DNA of 34,775 nucleotides from Planctomycetales bacterium (GTDB lineage: Bacteria > Planctomycetota > Phycisphaerae > Sedimentisphaerales > Anaerohalosphaeraceae), in the NCBI GenBank assembly GCA_022615575.1, contig JAKEGM010000037.1, positions 1 through 34,775 on the forward strand. The letters are read 5' to 3'. The position numbers and the translations under genes are program-made. Positions within the stretch are counted from its first letter, which is position 1. Each line of letters starts with the position of its first letter. This document shows, one piece after another, positions 1 through 7,770 of the stretch. The notes below the pieces were generated by a model. The model did not search any database. It was not told the DNA's origin and saw nothing but the letters and a program-made list of their open reading frames with translations.

Positions 1-1
1 A

Positions 2-427
2 GAGCCGGTTATCAGCATCCTGCCCGAGCAGAAGAAAATCGAGGGTCTGGGCGGCAATATGCGCCTGGGCGGCCGGGATGTGGAAATCAAAAAAGACACG
101 ATGGCCTGGAAGCTCTTCGGTAAGGCCGGCACGGTTCGCTTGCGGTTCCGCCATCGCTATGAGGTGGACCCGGACTATATCGGGCGACTGGAGGACAAGG
201 GGCTGGTTTTTTCCGGCAAGGCTCCCAATCAGCCGATTATGCAGATTCTCGAACTGTCCGACCATGCATTTTTTATGGGGACACAGGCGCATCCCGAACT
301 GACCAGCCGGCCGCTGCGGCCGTCGCCGATGTTTGTCGGCCTGGTTGCCGCTGCCGCAAAACGCAGATATGCGGATGCACCGATGGATGAACCGCCGGCC
401 GCCGCCGAAAAAGTCCGGGCATTTTGA
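2..427 (+). CDS. pyrG: CTP synthase, C-terminal end (5' truncated by window)
   Basis: This is the last ~141 residues of CTP synthase, which aminates UTP to CTP using glutamine. The reading frame is open from base 2, so the gene starts upstream of the window. The fragment is the end of the class I glutamine amidotransferase domain: it shows MRLGG, the RHRYEVDPDYI stretch, GLVFSG, and GTQAHPEL followed by SRPLRPSP. The His and Glu of HPEL are the second and third members of the Cys-His-Glu triad in this family. The residue before His is Ala where Phe is usual, a minor variation. The C-terminal tail after KRRYADAP is Pro/Ala-rich and not conserved. Family assignment is secure; nothing can be said about the synthetase domain. 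Confidence 0.95.
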   Translation, partial: EPVISILPEQKKIEGLGGNMRLGGRDVEIKKDTMAWKLFGKAGTVRLRFRHRYEVDPDYIGRLEDKGLVFSGKAPNQPIMQILELSDHAFFMGTQAHPELTSRPLRPSPMFVGLVAAAAKRRYADAPMDEPPAAAEKVRAF

Positions 428-521
428 TGGCCCCGGGTTTTACGGTCAAACATTGCGGGATGAAATCTGCCGCTTCCCGGTTTTTTATTGAAAAGGCAAC
501 CATTGTGCCGACATAAACCCT

Positions 522-1703
522 ATGTCCATTACCGAATCCAAAATTCATTATGACCGAATTATCGAGACCGTCGTGCTGCTGCTGATGGCCATCGGCACGG
601 TCTTTGTTTTTTCCGCCGGAGCCACGGTCAGGGGCGGATATGACCTGAGCCAGTTTTATAACTTTACCACAATCAAACAGCTCATATTTTTCCCGCTGGC
701 TGTGGCGGTGATGTATGTGGTTTCGCTGATTAATTATCACCGCTTCAGTATTATGGACCGCCCGCCGGGCTATTCCCTGACGCCGTATCTGGCGGCGCTG
801 GCGCTGGTTCTGCTGATTATCGTGTTGTTCTGGGGTGTCGAACGCAATTATTCCAAACGCTGGCTGGACCTGGCTCCCGGGCCGGTCTATGTCAGTTTTC
901 AGCCGTCCGAACTGGCCAAGTGGGTGATGATTCTGTTTCTGGCGGCCTACTTGGAGCGATTTGCCGACGAAATGAATCTGTTTTGGAAGCGGTTTGTTCC
1001 GGTCTGTCTGTCAGCCGGTTTGGTCGTCGGGCTGATTGTAATTGAAGATTTCGGTACAGCGGCGTTTATCGTCATGATTACCTTCCTGATGCTGCTCTAT
1101 GGCGGTGCCAGGTTGTGGCACTTGCTGTCGCCGCTGCCGGTGATTATTCCTGCGTTTGTCGCGGCAATCTTGGCCAGCCCCACACGAATCAACCGCATCA
1201 AGTCATTTCTGGACCCCGAGAACATGCAGTATCAGGCCAGACAGTCGCTGATTGCCATCAGTACAGGAGGTCTGTTCGGCAAGGGGCTGGGCCGCGGCAT
1301 CATCAAGTACGACCACCTGCCGGAAGATACGACCGATTTTATTTTCGCGATTATCGCCGAAGAAATGGGATTCGCTGCCTGTGTGGTGGTGATTGTATTG
1401 TTCCTTGTTTTCGCCATCGCCGGCATGGGGGCTGTGTTTCGCTGCCGCGACCCCTTCGGCCGAATGATCGGTATCGGGATTGTCATGGCCATTACCTTGC
1501 AGGCCGCAGTCAATATCGGCGTGGTTACGGTTGTGCTGCCGACCAAGGGGATTCCGCTGCCGTTTATCAGTGCCGGCGGAACAAGCATGTTGCTGACTTC
1601 TGCGGCGGTAGGTGTGCTGCTCAATATCGCCCGGCACGGAGATGACCCGTCCTCCGATGACCTTCTGCCGGAACCCGCGATGCACCGGGGGGCTGCCCGA
1701 TGA
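522..1703 (+). CDS. ftsW: SEDS-family peptidoglycan glycosyltransferase FtsW
   Basis: Integral membrane SEDS protein of 393 residues that polymerises lipid II into septal glycan strands. About ten hydrophobic segments are visible. The family core is clear: the STGGLFGKGLGRG loop, then LPEDTTDFIFAIIAEEMGF, whose Asp in TDF aligns with the Asp essential for polymerisation in FtsW/RodA, and near the C-terminus GIPLPFISAGGTS. FtsW is preferred over RodA because murG follows directly with a 4-bp ATGA overlap, as in division and cell wall clusters. No clear Shine-Dalgarno precedes the ATG; a possible TTGAAA/CATAAA pair 18 bp apart just upstream would give an almost leaderless transcript, which is only a suggestion. 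Confidence 0.93.
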   Translation: MSITESKIHYDRIIETVVLLLMAIGTVFVFSAGATVRGGYDLSQFYNFTTIKQLIFFPLAVAVMYVVSLINYHRFSIMDRPPGYSLTPYLAALALVLLIIVLFWGVERNYSKRWLDLAPGPVYVSFQPSELAKWVMILFLAAYLERFADEMNLFWKRFVPVCLSAGLVVGLIVIEDFGTAAFIVMITFLMLLYGGARLWHLLSPLPVIIPAFVAAILASPTRINRIKSFLDPENMQYQARQSLIAISTGGLFGKGLGRGIIKYDHLPEDTTDFIFAIIAEEMGFAACVVVIVLFLVFAIAGMGAVFRCRDPFGRMIGIGIVMAITLQAAVNIGVVTVVLPTKGIPLPFISAGGTSMLLTSAAVGVLLNIARHGDDPSSDDLLPEPAMHRGAAR

Positions 1704-2815
1704 GTGCTCCAACAGGTCAAAAACCGCGGCATTTTATTTTTGCCGGCGGTGGTACCGGCGGCCACATCTACCCTAATCTGGCTGTGGCGGATGCCGTTAG
1801 TCGTGAATACAGCGATGCTTCCATCTCATTTTTTTGCAGCAGCCGACAGATTGACGCCAGGATACTGGTCCCCAGCGGCTATGAATTTTGGCCTCTTCCG
1901 GCGGTCGGATTTGGCCTCAATCCCCGAAAACTTGTTCACTTTTGGCTGCAATTTGTCAAAAGCTACTATTTTGTCAAGCAGATACTCCACCCCATCCGCC
2001 ATGAGGCAGTGGTCATCGGTACGGGCGGATTTGTAACCGCCCCGGTTGTTCTGGCCGCGCGCTCGTTGAAGATACCCGTGTATCTGATTAATGTCGATAT
2101 CATCCCCGGCAAGGCCAACCGCTTTCTGGGGCGATTCGCCCGAAAAGTGTTTGTGCAGTTTCCCGATACGACGGCATTTTTCAAGCCCGGCCAGGTTGAG
2201 GTGGTGGGCTGTCCGTTGCGGGCCGGCTTTCAAAACCCAGACCGGCATAAGGCGTTTTCGGAACTTGCCCTCAGAGAGGACAAAAAGGTCCTGCTTGTAA
2301 CCGGCGCATCCAGCGGGGCGGCCAATATCAACAATGCCATGATGTCGTTTCTGCTGGAACTGAATGCCTTCGCCGCCGATTGGCAGGTCGTGCATCTGAC
2401 CGGGATGCTGCATATTGACCAGGTGCGGGATGCCGTCAAAGGGCTGGCGATCACTTATCATGCAGTCGATTATTATGATGATATGCCAGGCCTTCTGGCG
2501 GCAGCGGATGTGGTCGTCGGCAGGGCTGGTGCAGTCAGTGTGGCGGAGTATGCCGCTGCCGGCGTGCCTGCGATTTGCCTGCCGTATCCATACCATAAAG
2601 ACCGCCACCAGTATAAAAACGCCCAGTTTCTTGTCGATGCCGGGGCGGCTCTTGTTGTGGATGACAACCTCGCCGACTCCGCCCAAACATCTAGGAACCT
2701 GCTGGCGGCACTCAAAGACCTGCTTGCCGATGCCGCCAAACTCGCCCGGATGGCCGACGCCGCAAAAAAAATCGGTATTCCCAATACTGCCGACCGCATT
2801 CTCCTCGCCCTGTAA
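1700..2815 (+). CDS. murG: UDP-GlcNAc:lipid I GlcNAc transferase MurG
   Basis: 371-residue GT28 glycosyltransferase that adds GlcNAc to lipid I on the cytoplasmic face of the membrane, making lipid II for FtsW. The N-terminal glycine loop GGGTGGH is at residues 16-22. A second glycine-rich loop (TGASSGAANIN) lies mid-protein. The C-terminal UDP-GlcNAc site is GRAGAVSVAEYAAAGVPAI followed by PYPYHKDRHQYKNAQ, with the family's conserved Gln and Asn. Length matches the family (~355-370). The start codon overlaps the ftsW stop (ATGA), indicating translational coupling. The rest of a dcw cluster (murC, murB, ftsQ) is not next to it; the gene is followed by a ~300-bp AT-rich intergenic region. Confidence 0.96.
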   Translation: MSAPTGQKPRHFIFAGGGTGGHIYPNLAVADAVSREYSDASISFFCSSRQIDARILVPSGYEFWPLPAVGFGLNPRKLVHFWLQFVKSYYFVKQILHPIRHEAVVIGTGGFVTAPVVLAARSLKIPVYLINVDIIPGKANRFLGRFARKVFVQFPDTTAFFKPGQVEVVGCPLRAGFQNPDRHKAFSELALREDKKVLLVTGASSGAANINNAMMSFLLELNAFAADWQVVHLTGMLHIDQVRDAVKGLAITYHAVDYYDDMPGLLAAADVVVGRAGAVSVAEYAAAGVPAICLPYPYHKDRHQYKNAQFLVDAGAALVVDDNLADSAQTSRNLLAALKDLLADAAKLARMADAAKKIGIPNTADRILLAL

Positions 2816-2860
2816 GGGGTAAAATACGCCATTTTATGGTTAATCCGAATCTTTATCTTC

Positions 2861-2978
2861 CACAACAAATATGCCCATAATTAGTGAATAAGCTATATTC
2901 ATGTCTTAAATATATCCCCGACAGTCGATTTGTTGGTTCATTATATTCAATAAAACAACAAAAGAGCGATTTGTTGTG
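2861..2978. repeat. Four TTTGTTG elements (two per strand) upstream of rex
   Basis: The AT-rich leader carries four copies of a TTTGTTG-type element. CACAACAAAT (2861-2870) is the perfect inverted partner of ATTTGTTGTG (2969-2978). CGATTTGTTG occurs twice as a direct repeat (2926-2935 and 2967-2976, 41 bp apart), and CAACAAA lies at 2956-2962. The spacing of about four helical turns and the position upstream of the rex promoter suggest a binding array or DNA loop, possibly for Rex because the last copy runs into its candidate operator. The regulator is an inference; the repeats are seen directly. Confidence 0.6.
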
Positions 2979-2991
2979 AAAAAAATATCAA
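2974..2991 (+). promoter_or_regulatory. Candidate Rex operator
   Basis: TTGTGAAAAAAATATCAA compares with the Rex consensus TTGTGAAATATTTCACAA: the left half-site TTGTGA is perfect and the right half-site matches at four of six positions. It ends 8 bp before the -35 box of the rex promoter, a position suited to redox control of the whole rex-hydrogenase operon. Rex would be displaced at high NADH. Prediction from the motif and context only. Confidence 0.5.
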
Positions 2992-2998
2992 AATTTCC

Positions 2999-3026
2999 TT
3001 GAAGGACGTTTGTTTGTTTATATAAT
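2999..3026 (+). promoter_or_regulatory. Sigma70-type promoter of the rex-hydrogenase operon
   Basis: -35 TTGAAG (2999-3004), a 16-bp spacer and a perfect -10 TATAAT (3021-3026). Transcription would start near 3033, giving an ~80-nt leader before rex. It is the best promoter match in the intergenic region and lies just downstream of the candidate Rex operator. Confidence 0.6.
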
Positions 3027-3113
3027 TTGAGTAATAAACTGATGAACAGGATTAATATTGAATTGACCAGAGGGATGCATTGTTAGTGGATTTTATTTTA
3101 CGAGAGAAATTTT

Positions 3114-3746
3114 ATGGTTATGAATCGCAAGTGCATCATACGGTTGTCGCGGTATAAAAACGCCCTCAAACGGCTGAAGGCCTTGGGTTTTGTCAAGGTT
3201 TTCTCCGGCAATCTGGCGGATGCGGCGGGGGTTACCTCGTCACAGGTGCGGAAAGATTTTTCCCTGTTTGGCATTACCGGCAACCGCCGTGGCGGCTACA
3301 GGGTCGATGAGCTGATCTTTCGGATACGGGACATCCTCGGTAAAAACGAACTGCAGAAGGTGGTTATCGTGGGAGTTGGCAATATCGGCAAGGCCCTGAT
3401 ACGCTACAAAGGCTTTGAGGCGGGGGGGATTAAGATTGTGGCGGCCTTTGATATTGACCCTGCCAAATACAACCGTTCGCTGGAAGTGCCCATCCTGTCG
3501 TTGGAGGAGTTCCGCACATTTGTCCAGGAGCATCAGGTCAGAATCGGCGTTCTGGCTGTCCCGGATGTTGCTGCGCATCACGTTTCAGAGATTATGATTT
3601 CGGCGGGCATTAAGGGCATCCTGAACTTTGCTCCTATCCAGCTGCGGGCGGCCGACGACGTGGTCATCAGCAATATCAATCTGGAGGTTGAACTGGAAAA
3701 TCTGATTTATTTTGTCAACGCTCAGGACAAAACCGAAGGTGTTTAA
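3114..3746 (+). CDS. rex: Redox-sensing transcriptional repressor Rex
   Basis: 210-residue Rex repressor, which binds DNA when NAD+ dominates and releases it when NADH rises. The N-terminal ~80 residues are the winged helix (RLSRYKNALKRLKALG, then TSSQVRKDFSLFG, the Rex recognition region). A Rossmann domain follows, with GVGNIG at residues 87-92 and DIDPAKYN at the end of the next strand. The C-terminal part contains NFAPIQLR and the helix that swaps between subunits. The ATG at 3114 is chosen because GAGAG lies 7 nt upstream; an ATG two codons later is possible. It is the first gene of the operon containing the hydrogenase, so autoregulation plus control of H2 metabolism is likely. Confidence 0.95.
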   Translation: MVMNRKCIIRLSRYKNALKRLKALGFVKVFSGNLADAAGVTSSQVRKDFSLFGITGNRRGGYRVDELIFRIRDILGKNELQKVVIVGVGNIGKALIRYKGFEAGGIKIVAAFDIDPAKYNRSLEVPILSLEEFRTFVQEHQVRIGVLAVPDVAAHHVSEIMISAGIKGILNFAPIQLRAADDVVISNINLEVELENLIYFVNAQDKTEGV

Positions 3747-3749
3747 TTG

Positions 3750-5594
3750 ATGAAAACCCACTCGCTCAAAAGAAAGATTCTCGTTGCGTTTACAGCCGTC
3801 ATTGTGCTGTTGGCGGGGTCTATCTTCTCGCTGGGGTGGTATGCGGTCAGAAAAAACCTTTTTGAGCAGACCCAGCTTCGGGCGATTCGGGCGCTGGACA
3901 GCGCCCGGGTATTTTACGAGGAAGAAATCAATCGCATTGGTGTTTCTATTCAAACGGCCGATTTGCAGCAGCCCGAGGCGATTCTTTGGGAAAAACTGCG
4001 GTTGGACTATTTTTGTCGTCTTTCGCCCGAGAAGGCCGCTGTCGCTGCCAGCGAAATCGTTCGTGCCGCCGCCGCAACGCGGCAGCCGGTTGGAGGCAGC
4101 CGCATCCTGGGCAGGGACGAACTGGCGGACATCGGTGGGACCGTACAGGGCCCCACAAAAATTGCGATTCTGCCCACCGAGAAAGCCCGTCCCACGACGC
4201 TGAAAACTCTGGAAACCGCGATGGCCAAGGAATATGCGCTGCCCATCCTGGATGCCGCCGGCCAGGTTCGTGAAGTGGTCTATGGCGGACGCGTCGTCAA
4301 CCAGGATAACTATCTGGTGGACCGTATTCGTAAGCTGGTTTTCGGTGATGAAGTGTACAACGAAAAACCGGTCGGCACGGTAACGATATTTCAGGACGAT
4401 GTGCGCATCTCGACCAACGTGCTGGATGAAAATGGGCGCCGGGCCATCGGCACCCGTGTTTCGGCGCAGGTCTATGACGCCGTTGTCGAACGGGGCCAGC
4501 GCTGGCTGGATCGCGCCTTTGTGGTCGGTCACTGGTATCGGTCAGGTTATGAGCCGATTCGCAACATCGATAATGTCATCATCGGAATTCTGTATGTCGG
4601 CATTCTTGAGGAACCGTACAACATCATGGCAACCCGAATGCTGACGGCATTTATTATTGTCATCCTGTTGGCGTCTATTCTGGCGTTTGTGCTGGCGTTT
4701 ATCCTGTCCGGTTCGATTTCGCGCCCGCTGACCGTGATGCGGGATGCTACCCAGCGGCTGTCCGGCGGCGAGTTGGGGCATCTGATTCTGGATCCCCATT
4801 TTTCCATTGAAGAGCTGCGCCAGTTGGCCCGCGCGTTCAATGATATGTCCGTGCAGCTGGAGGAGCGCGAAGTGCGGCTGCAGGAAAACAACCAAAAACT
4901 GGCCGAACTCAACAAAAGCTATCTGGACCTGCTGGGCTTTGTGGCCCATGAACTCAAGGGGCTTCTGTCATCGGCGGTGATTAACGCCTATTCCCTGCGG
5001 GATGGCCTTCTGGGCCTGATTAACTTCAAGCAGAAGAAGGCGGTCGATTCCATCTGCCGCAATCTGGACTATCTGGATGCGACGGTCAAGAAGTTTCTCA
5101 ACCTCAGCCGGATCGAACGGGGCAATCTGGAGATCAACAAGACCGAGTTCCTGCTGGGCAGAGACGTCTTTGAAATGGCGGTTCAGACCTTTGCCAAGAT
5201 GGTCAGCGCCAGGCAAATGACCCTTGTCAATCAGATCGACCCGCTGCTGAAGATTCGGGCGGATATGGACCTGATGATGATTGTCGCCAATAACCTGGTC
5301 AATAACGCCATCAAATACGGAACCGACGGCGGCCGTATCGAACTGACCAGCCGCGACAAAGGCGAATTTGTCACGATTGAGGTCTATAACGATTCGCGTC
5401 CGATTACCCCGGAAATGACCGAGCAGCTGTTCAAGAAGTTCTCCCGTCTGAATGTTCCGGAAAAGAAGCAGGTCAAGGGAACCGGTCTGGGCCTGTATAT
5501 TACCAAACAGATTGTGGAAGCTCACGGTGGTTCCATTCGTGTTCAGCCGCGAGACCACGGAAACTCATTTATATTTACGATTCGCAAGGAGTAA
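3750..5594 (+). CDS. Membrane sensor histidine kinase (Cache-HAMP-HisKA-HATPase)
   Basis: 614-residue two-component sensor. TM1 lies at about residues 10-30. A ~260-residue extracytoplasmic domain ends in GILYVGILEEPYN, typical of single-Cache (sCache_3-like) sensors. TM2 is followed by a HAMP segment (SISRPLTVMRDATQRLSGGE). The H-box is FVAHELKG with His400; the N-box is NNLVNNAIKYG from N514; the G2 box is GTGLGLYITKQI from G577. The usual DxGxG of the G1 box is replaced by YNDSRPITPE, so ATP binding may be atypical. The preceding in-frame TTG is less likely than this ATG, which has GAAGG 10 nt upstream. It starts 3 nt after the rex stop and lies 6 nt before the hydrogenase genes. The receiver protein at 10161 is a plausible partner. 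The signal sensed is unknown. Confidence 0.88.
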   Translation: MKTHSLKRKILVAFTAVIVLLAGSIFSLGWYAVRKNLFEQTQLRAIRALDSARVFYEEEINRIGVSIQTADLQQPEAILWEKLRLDYFCRLSPEKAAVAASEIVRAAAATRQPVGGSRILGRDELADIGGTVQGPTKIAILPTEKARPTTLKTLETAMAKEYALPILDAAGQVREVVYGGRVVNQDNYLVDRIRKLVFGDEVYNEKPVGTVTIFQDDVRISTNVLDENGRRAIGTRVSAQVYDAVVERGQRWLDRAFVVGHWYRSGYEPIRNIDNVIIGILYVGILEEPYNIMATRMLTAFIIVILLASILAFVLAFILSGSISRPLTVMRDATQRLSGGELGHLILDPHFSIEELRQLARAFNDMSVQLEEREVRLQENNQKLAELNKSYLDLLGFVAHELKGLLSSAVINAYSLRDGLLGLINFKQKKAVDSICRNLDYLDATVKKFLNLSRIERGNLEINKTEFLLGRDVFEMAVQTFAKMVSARQMTLVNQIDPLLKIRADMDLMMIVANNLVNNAIKYGTDGGRIELTSRDKGEFVTIEVYNDSRPITPEMTEQLFKKFSRLNVPEKKQVKGTGLGLYITKQIVEAHGGSIRVQPRDHGNSFIFTIRKE

Positions 5595-5600
5595 CAAGAC

Positions 5601-5954
5601 ATGGTAACGCCGTTAGATGTTGTCAAGAAAAAACGGGCCGAGGCGGTTAACCGCATTATCAGTAAAGGGTACTTGTCCACCAAGCGGGTGTATGTGGGTA
5701 TGGCAACCTGTGAGATTGCCGCCGGTTCCAAAGAGGTGATGAGTGTTTTTCGCCAGGCCATCGCCAACGGCCTGACGGATGTGTACCTCAGCCAGAAGGG
5801 CTGCGCCGGCCGCTGCAACCTGGAGCCGACGGTGGAAGTGGTTGAAGAAGGTTGCATTCCCGTCAAATACGGGCGGGTTACGCCGGAGCGAGCACGCGAG
5901 ATTGTGGAACGGCATTTGAAAAAAGGTGAAACGATTACTGAGTGGATAATCTGA
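5601..5954 (+). CDS. hndB: Thioredoxin-like [2Fe-2S] ferredoxin, HndB-type hydrogenase subunit
   Basis: 117-residue protein of the thioredoxin-fold [2Fe-2S] ferredoxin family, the type found as HndB in four-subunit NAD(P)-reducing [FeFe] hydrogenases. Visible motifs are VYVGMATCEIAAGS (C37), QKGCAGRCNLEP (C68, C72) and the C-terminal RAREIVERHL. A second cysteine in the first half, present in classical members such as Aquifex Fd4, is missing; C85 is the only other Cys. The cluster may therefore have an unusual ligand set or be absent. It precedes hydB with a 15-nt gap and follows the kinase gene by 6 nt. Role inferred: electron-transfer or structural subunit of the hydrogenase. Confidence 0.85.
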   Translation: MVTPLDVVKKKRAEAVNRIISKGYLSTKRVYVGMATCEIAAGSKEVMSVFRQAIANGLTDVYLSQKGCAGRCNLEPTVEVVEEGCIPVKYGRVTPERAREIVERHLKKGETITEWII

Positions 5955-5969
5955 GAAAGGATAATAAAC

Positions 5970-7763
5970 GTGAAGCAAGCTTCCTATAAACTGACGCTTT
6001 GTGATGGTACGACCTGTATCCAGAAGCAGTCCAGAGAGATCTATAAAGTTCTCCGGGAGGAAATGAAGAAACACGGAATCCTGGAGAATGTGCATACGGA
6101 TCTGAGCGGGTGTCTGGGAATGTGTTCCAAGGGCCCCATTCTGCTTGTTAATCCCGGGTATGTGATTTACGGGAATGTGCAAGTCGGGGACATTCCGGAA
6201 ATCGTGGAGTCCCATCTGGTCAAAGGCAAACCGGTGGCTCGCCTGATTATTCAAGAGGACCATTTATACAATCGTTTTTTGCGCATCTTCGGCGATGTGA
6301 ATTTCTTTGGCAAACAGATGCGGATTGCCCTTCGCAACTGCGGCATCATCGATCCGGAAAACGTAGATAATTATCTTGCCGTCCGCGGGTATGAAGCCCT
6401 GGCCAAAGTGCTGACCGACATGACGCCCGAAGCGGTGGTTGCCGAAGTCAAAAAGAGCGGCCTGCGCGGACGCGGCGGAGCGGGTTTTCCCACAGGTCTC
6501 AAATGGGAATTCACCGCCCGTCAGCAAAGCGATGAAAAATATGTTATCTGCAATGCCGACGAGGGCGACCCCGGCGCGTTTATGGACCGCAGCGCGATCG
6601 AAGGCGATCCGCATACGATCTTGGAAGGAATGATTATCGGCGGCTATGCCATCCGAGCGTCCAAAGGCATTATTTACATTCGCGCCGAATACCCGCTGGC
6701 CATCGTCCGCCTGGAAAAAGCGATTGCCGCAGCCCGGCAGAATGGTTTCCTGGGCGAGCATATTTTAGGCACCGATTTTTCGTTCGATATTGAAATTCGT
6801 CTCGGCGCCGGCGCCTTTGTCTGCGGCGAGGAAACAGCGCTAATTCATTCCGTCGAAGGTAGCCGCGGCATGCCGCGGCCTCGGCCGCCGTATCCGGCGG
6901 TCAGCGGCCTCTTCGGCAAGCCCACCTTGATTAACAATGTCGAAACATGGGCCAATATCCCCGTCATCATTCTGGACGGCAGTGACTGGTTCAGTTCCGT
7001 CGGCACGGAAACCAGCAAGGGCACCAAGGTCTTTGCCTTGGCCGGCAAGGTGCAGAATACCGGCCTGGTCGAAGTCCCCATGGGTACGACACTGCGTCAG
7101 ATTGTCTATGACATCGGCGGCGGTATCCCCAATAATAAAAAACTCAAAGCCATCCAGACCGGCGGCCCCAGCGGCGGCTGTCTGCCCGCCGAGTACCTGG
7201 ATACCCAGATTGATTATGAATCGCTGGCCAAGGCCGGCTCGATTATGGGTTCCGGCGGGATGATTATCATCGACGAGGATTCCTGCATGGTGGCGCTGGC
7301 GAAGTTCTTTATTGAGTTCACCCAGGATGAGTCCTGTGGCAAATGTACACCGTGCCGCGAAGGCACCCGGCGGATGTTGGAAATATTGACGCGGATTACC
7401 GAAGGCAAGGGCAAAACCGGCGACATCGAAAAACTCGAACGCCTGGGACAGATGATCAAGAGCGCCTCTCTGTGCGGTCTGGGTCAGTCGGCGCCCAATC
7501 CGGTGCTCAGCACAATCAAGAATTTCCGGCAGGAGTACGAAGAGCACATTGGGCAGAAAAAGTGCCGCGCCGGCCAGTGTGCCGCGCTGCTCAGCTATGT
7601 CGTGAACGACAAGTGCGTCGGCTGCGGCGCCTGCAAACGGGTTTGCCCCGTCAATGCGGTCGAGGGGACGCGAAAGGAAAAACATACGATTGATCCGGCG
7701 GCGTGTATCCGCTGCGGGCAATGTTTCGATGCGTGCAAATTCAGTGCAATTAACAAAGCATGA
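5970..7763 (+). CDS. hydB: NuoF-like NADH-binding subunit of [FeFe] hydrogenase (HydB/HndC)
   Basis: 597-residue flavoprotein that carries the FMN/NAD(H) site of the hydrogenase. Residues ~1-90 form a thioredoxin-like [2Fe-2S] domain (C11, C16, C48, C52). The NuoF core follows: GRGGAGFPTGLKW near residue 167, CNADEGDPGAFMDRS, GAGAFVCGEETALI, and the SLBB region. The N3-type [4Fe-4S] ligands are C456, C459, C462 (SCGKCTPC) and C502. The C-terminus has a 2x[4Fe-4S] ferredoxin (C549/552/555/559 and C579/582/585/589), typical of hydrogenase subunits HydB/HndC and not of complex I NuoF. It uses a GTG start with AAAGG 9 nt upstream. It sits between the HndB-like gene and hydA. Electron bifurcation with ferredoxin is possible but cannot be read from sequence. 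Confidence 0.93.
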   Translation: MKQASYKLTLCDGTTCIQKQSREIYKVLREEMKKHGILENVHTDLSGCLGMCSKGPILLVNPGYVIYGNVQVGDIPEIVESHLVKGKPVARLIIQEDHLYNRFLRIFGDVNFFGKQMRIALRNCGIIDPENVDNYLAVRGYEALAKVLTDMTPEAVVAEVKKSGLRGRGGAGFPTGLKWEFTARQQSDEKYVICNADEGDPGAFMDRSAIEGDPHTILEGMIIGGYAIRASKGIIYIRAEYPLAIVRLEKAIAAARQNGFLGEHILGTDFSFDIEIRLGAGAFVCGEETALIHSVEGSRGMPRPRPPYPAVSGLFGKPTLINNVETWANIPVIILDGSDWFSSVGTETSKGTKVFALAGKVQNTGLVEVPMGTTLRQIVYDIGGGIPNNKKLKAIQTGGPSGGCLPAEYLDTQIDYESLAKAGSIMGSGGMIIIDEDSCMVALAKFFIEFTQDESCGKCTPCREGTRRMLEILTRITEGKGKTGDIEKLERLGQMIKSASLCGLGQSAPNPVLSTIKNFRQEYEEHIGQKKCRAGQCAALLSYVVNDKCVGCGACKRVCPVNAVEGTRKEKHTIDPAACIRCGQCFDACKFSAINKA

Positions 7764-7770
7764 GGAAATT

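Noticed and set aside
3585-4532. 315-codon minus-strand frame
   Set aside because: Antisense to the end of rex and the kinase sensor domain, both clearly real.
7654-7770. Upstream extension of hydA overlapping hydB
   Set aside because: The extra residues have no family similarity, and the ATG at 7771 has a good ribosome-binding site just before the [2Fe-2S] domain.
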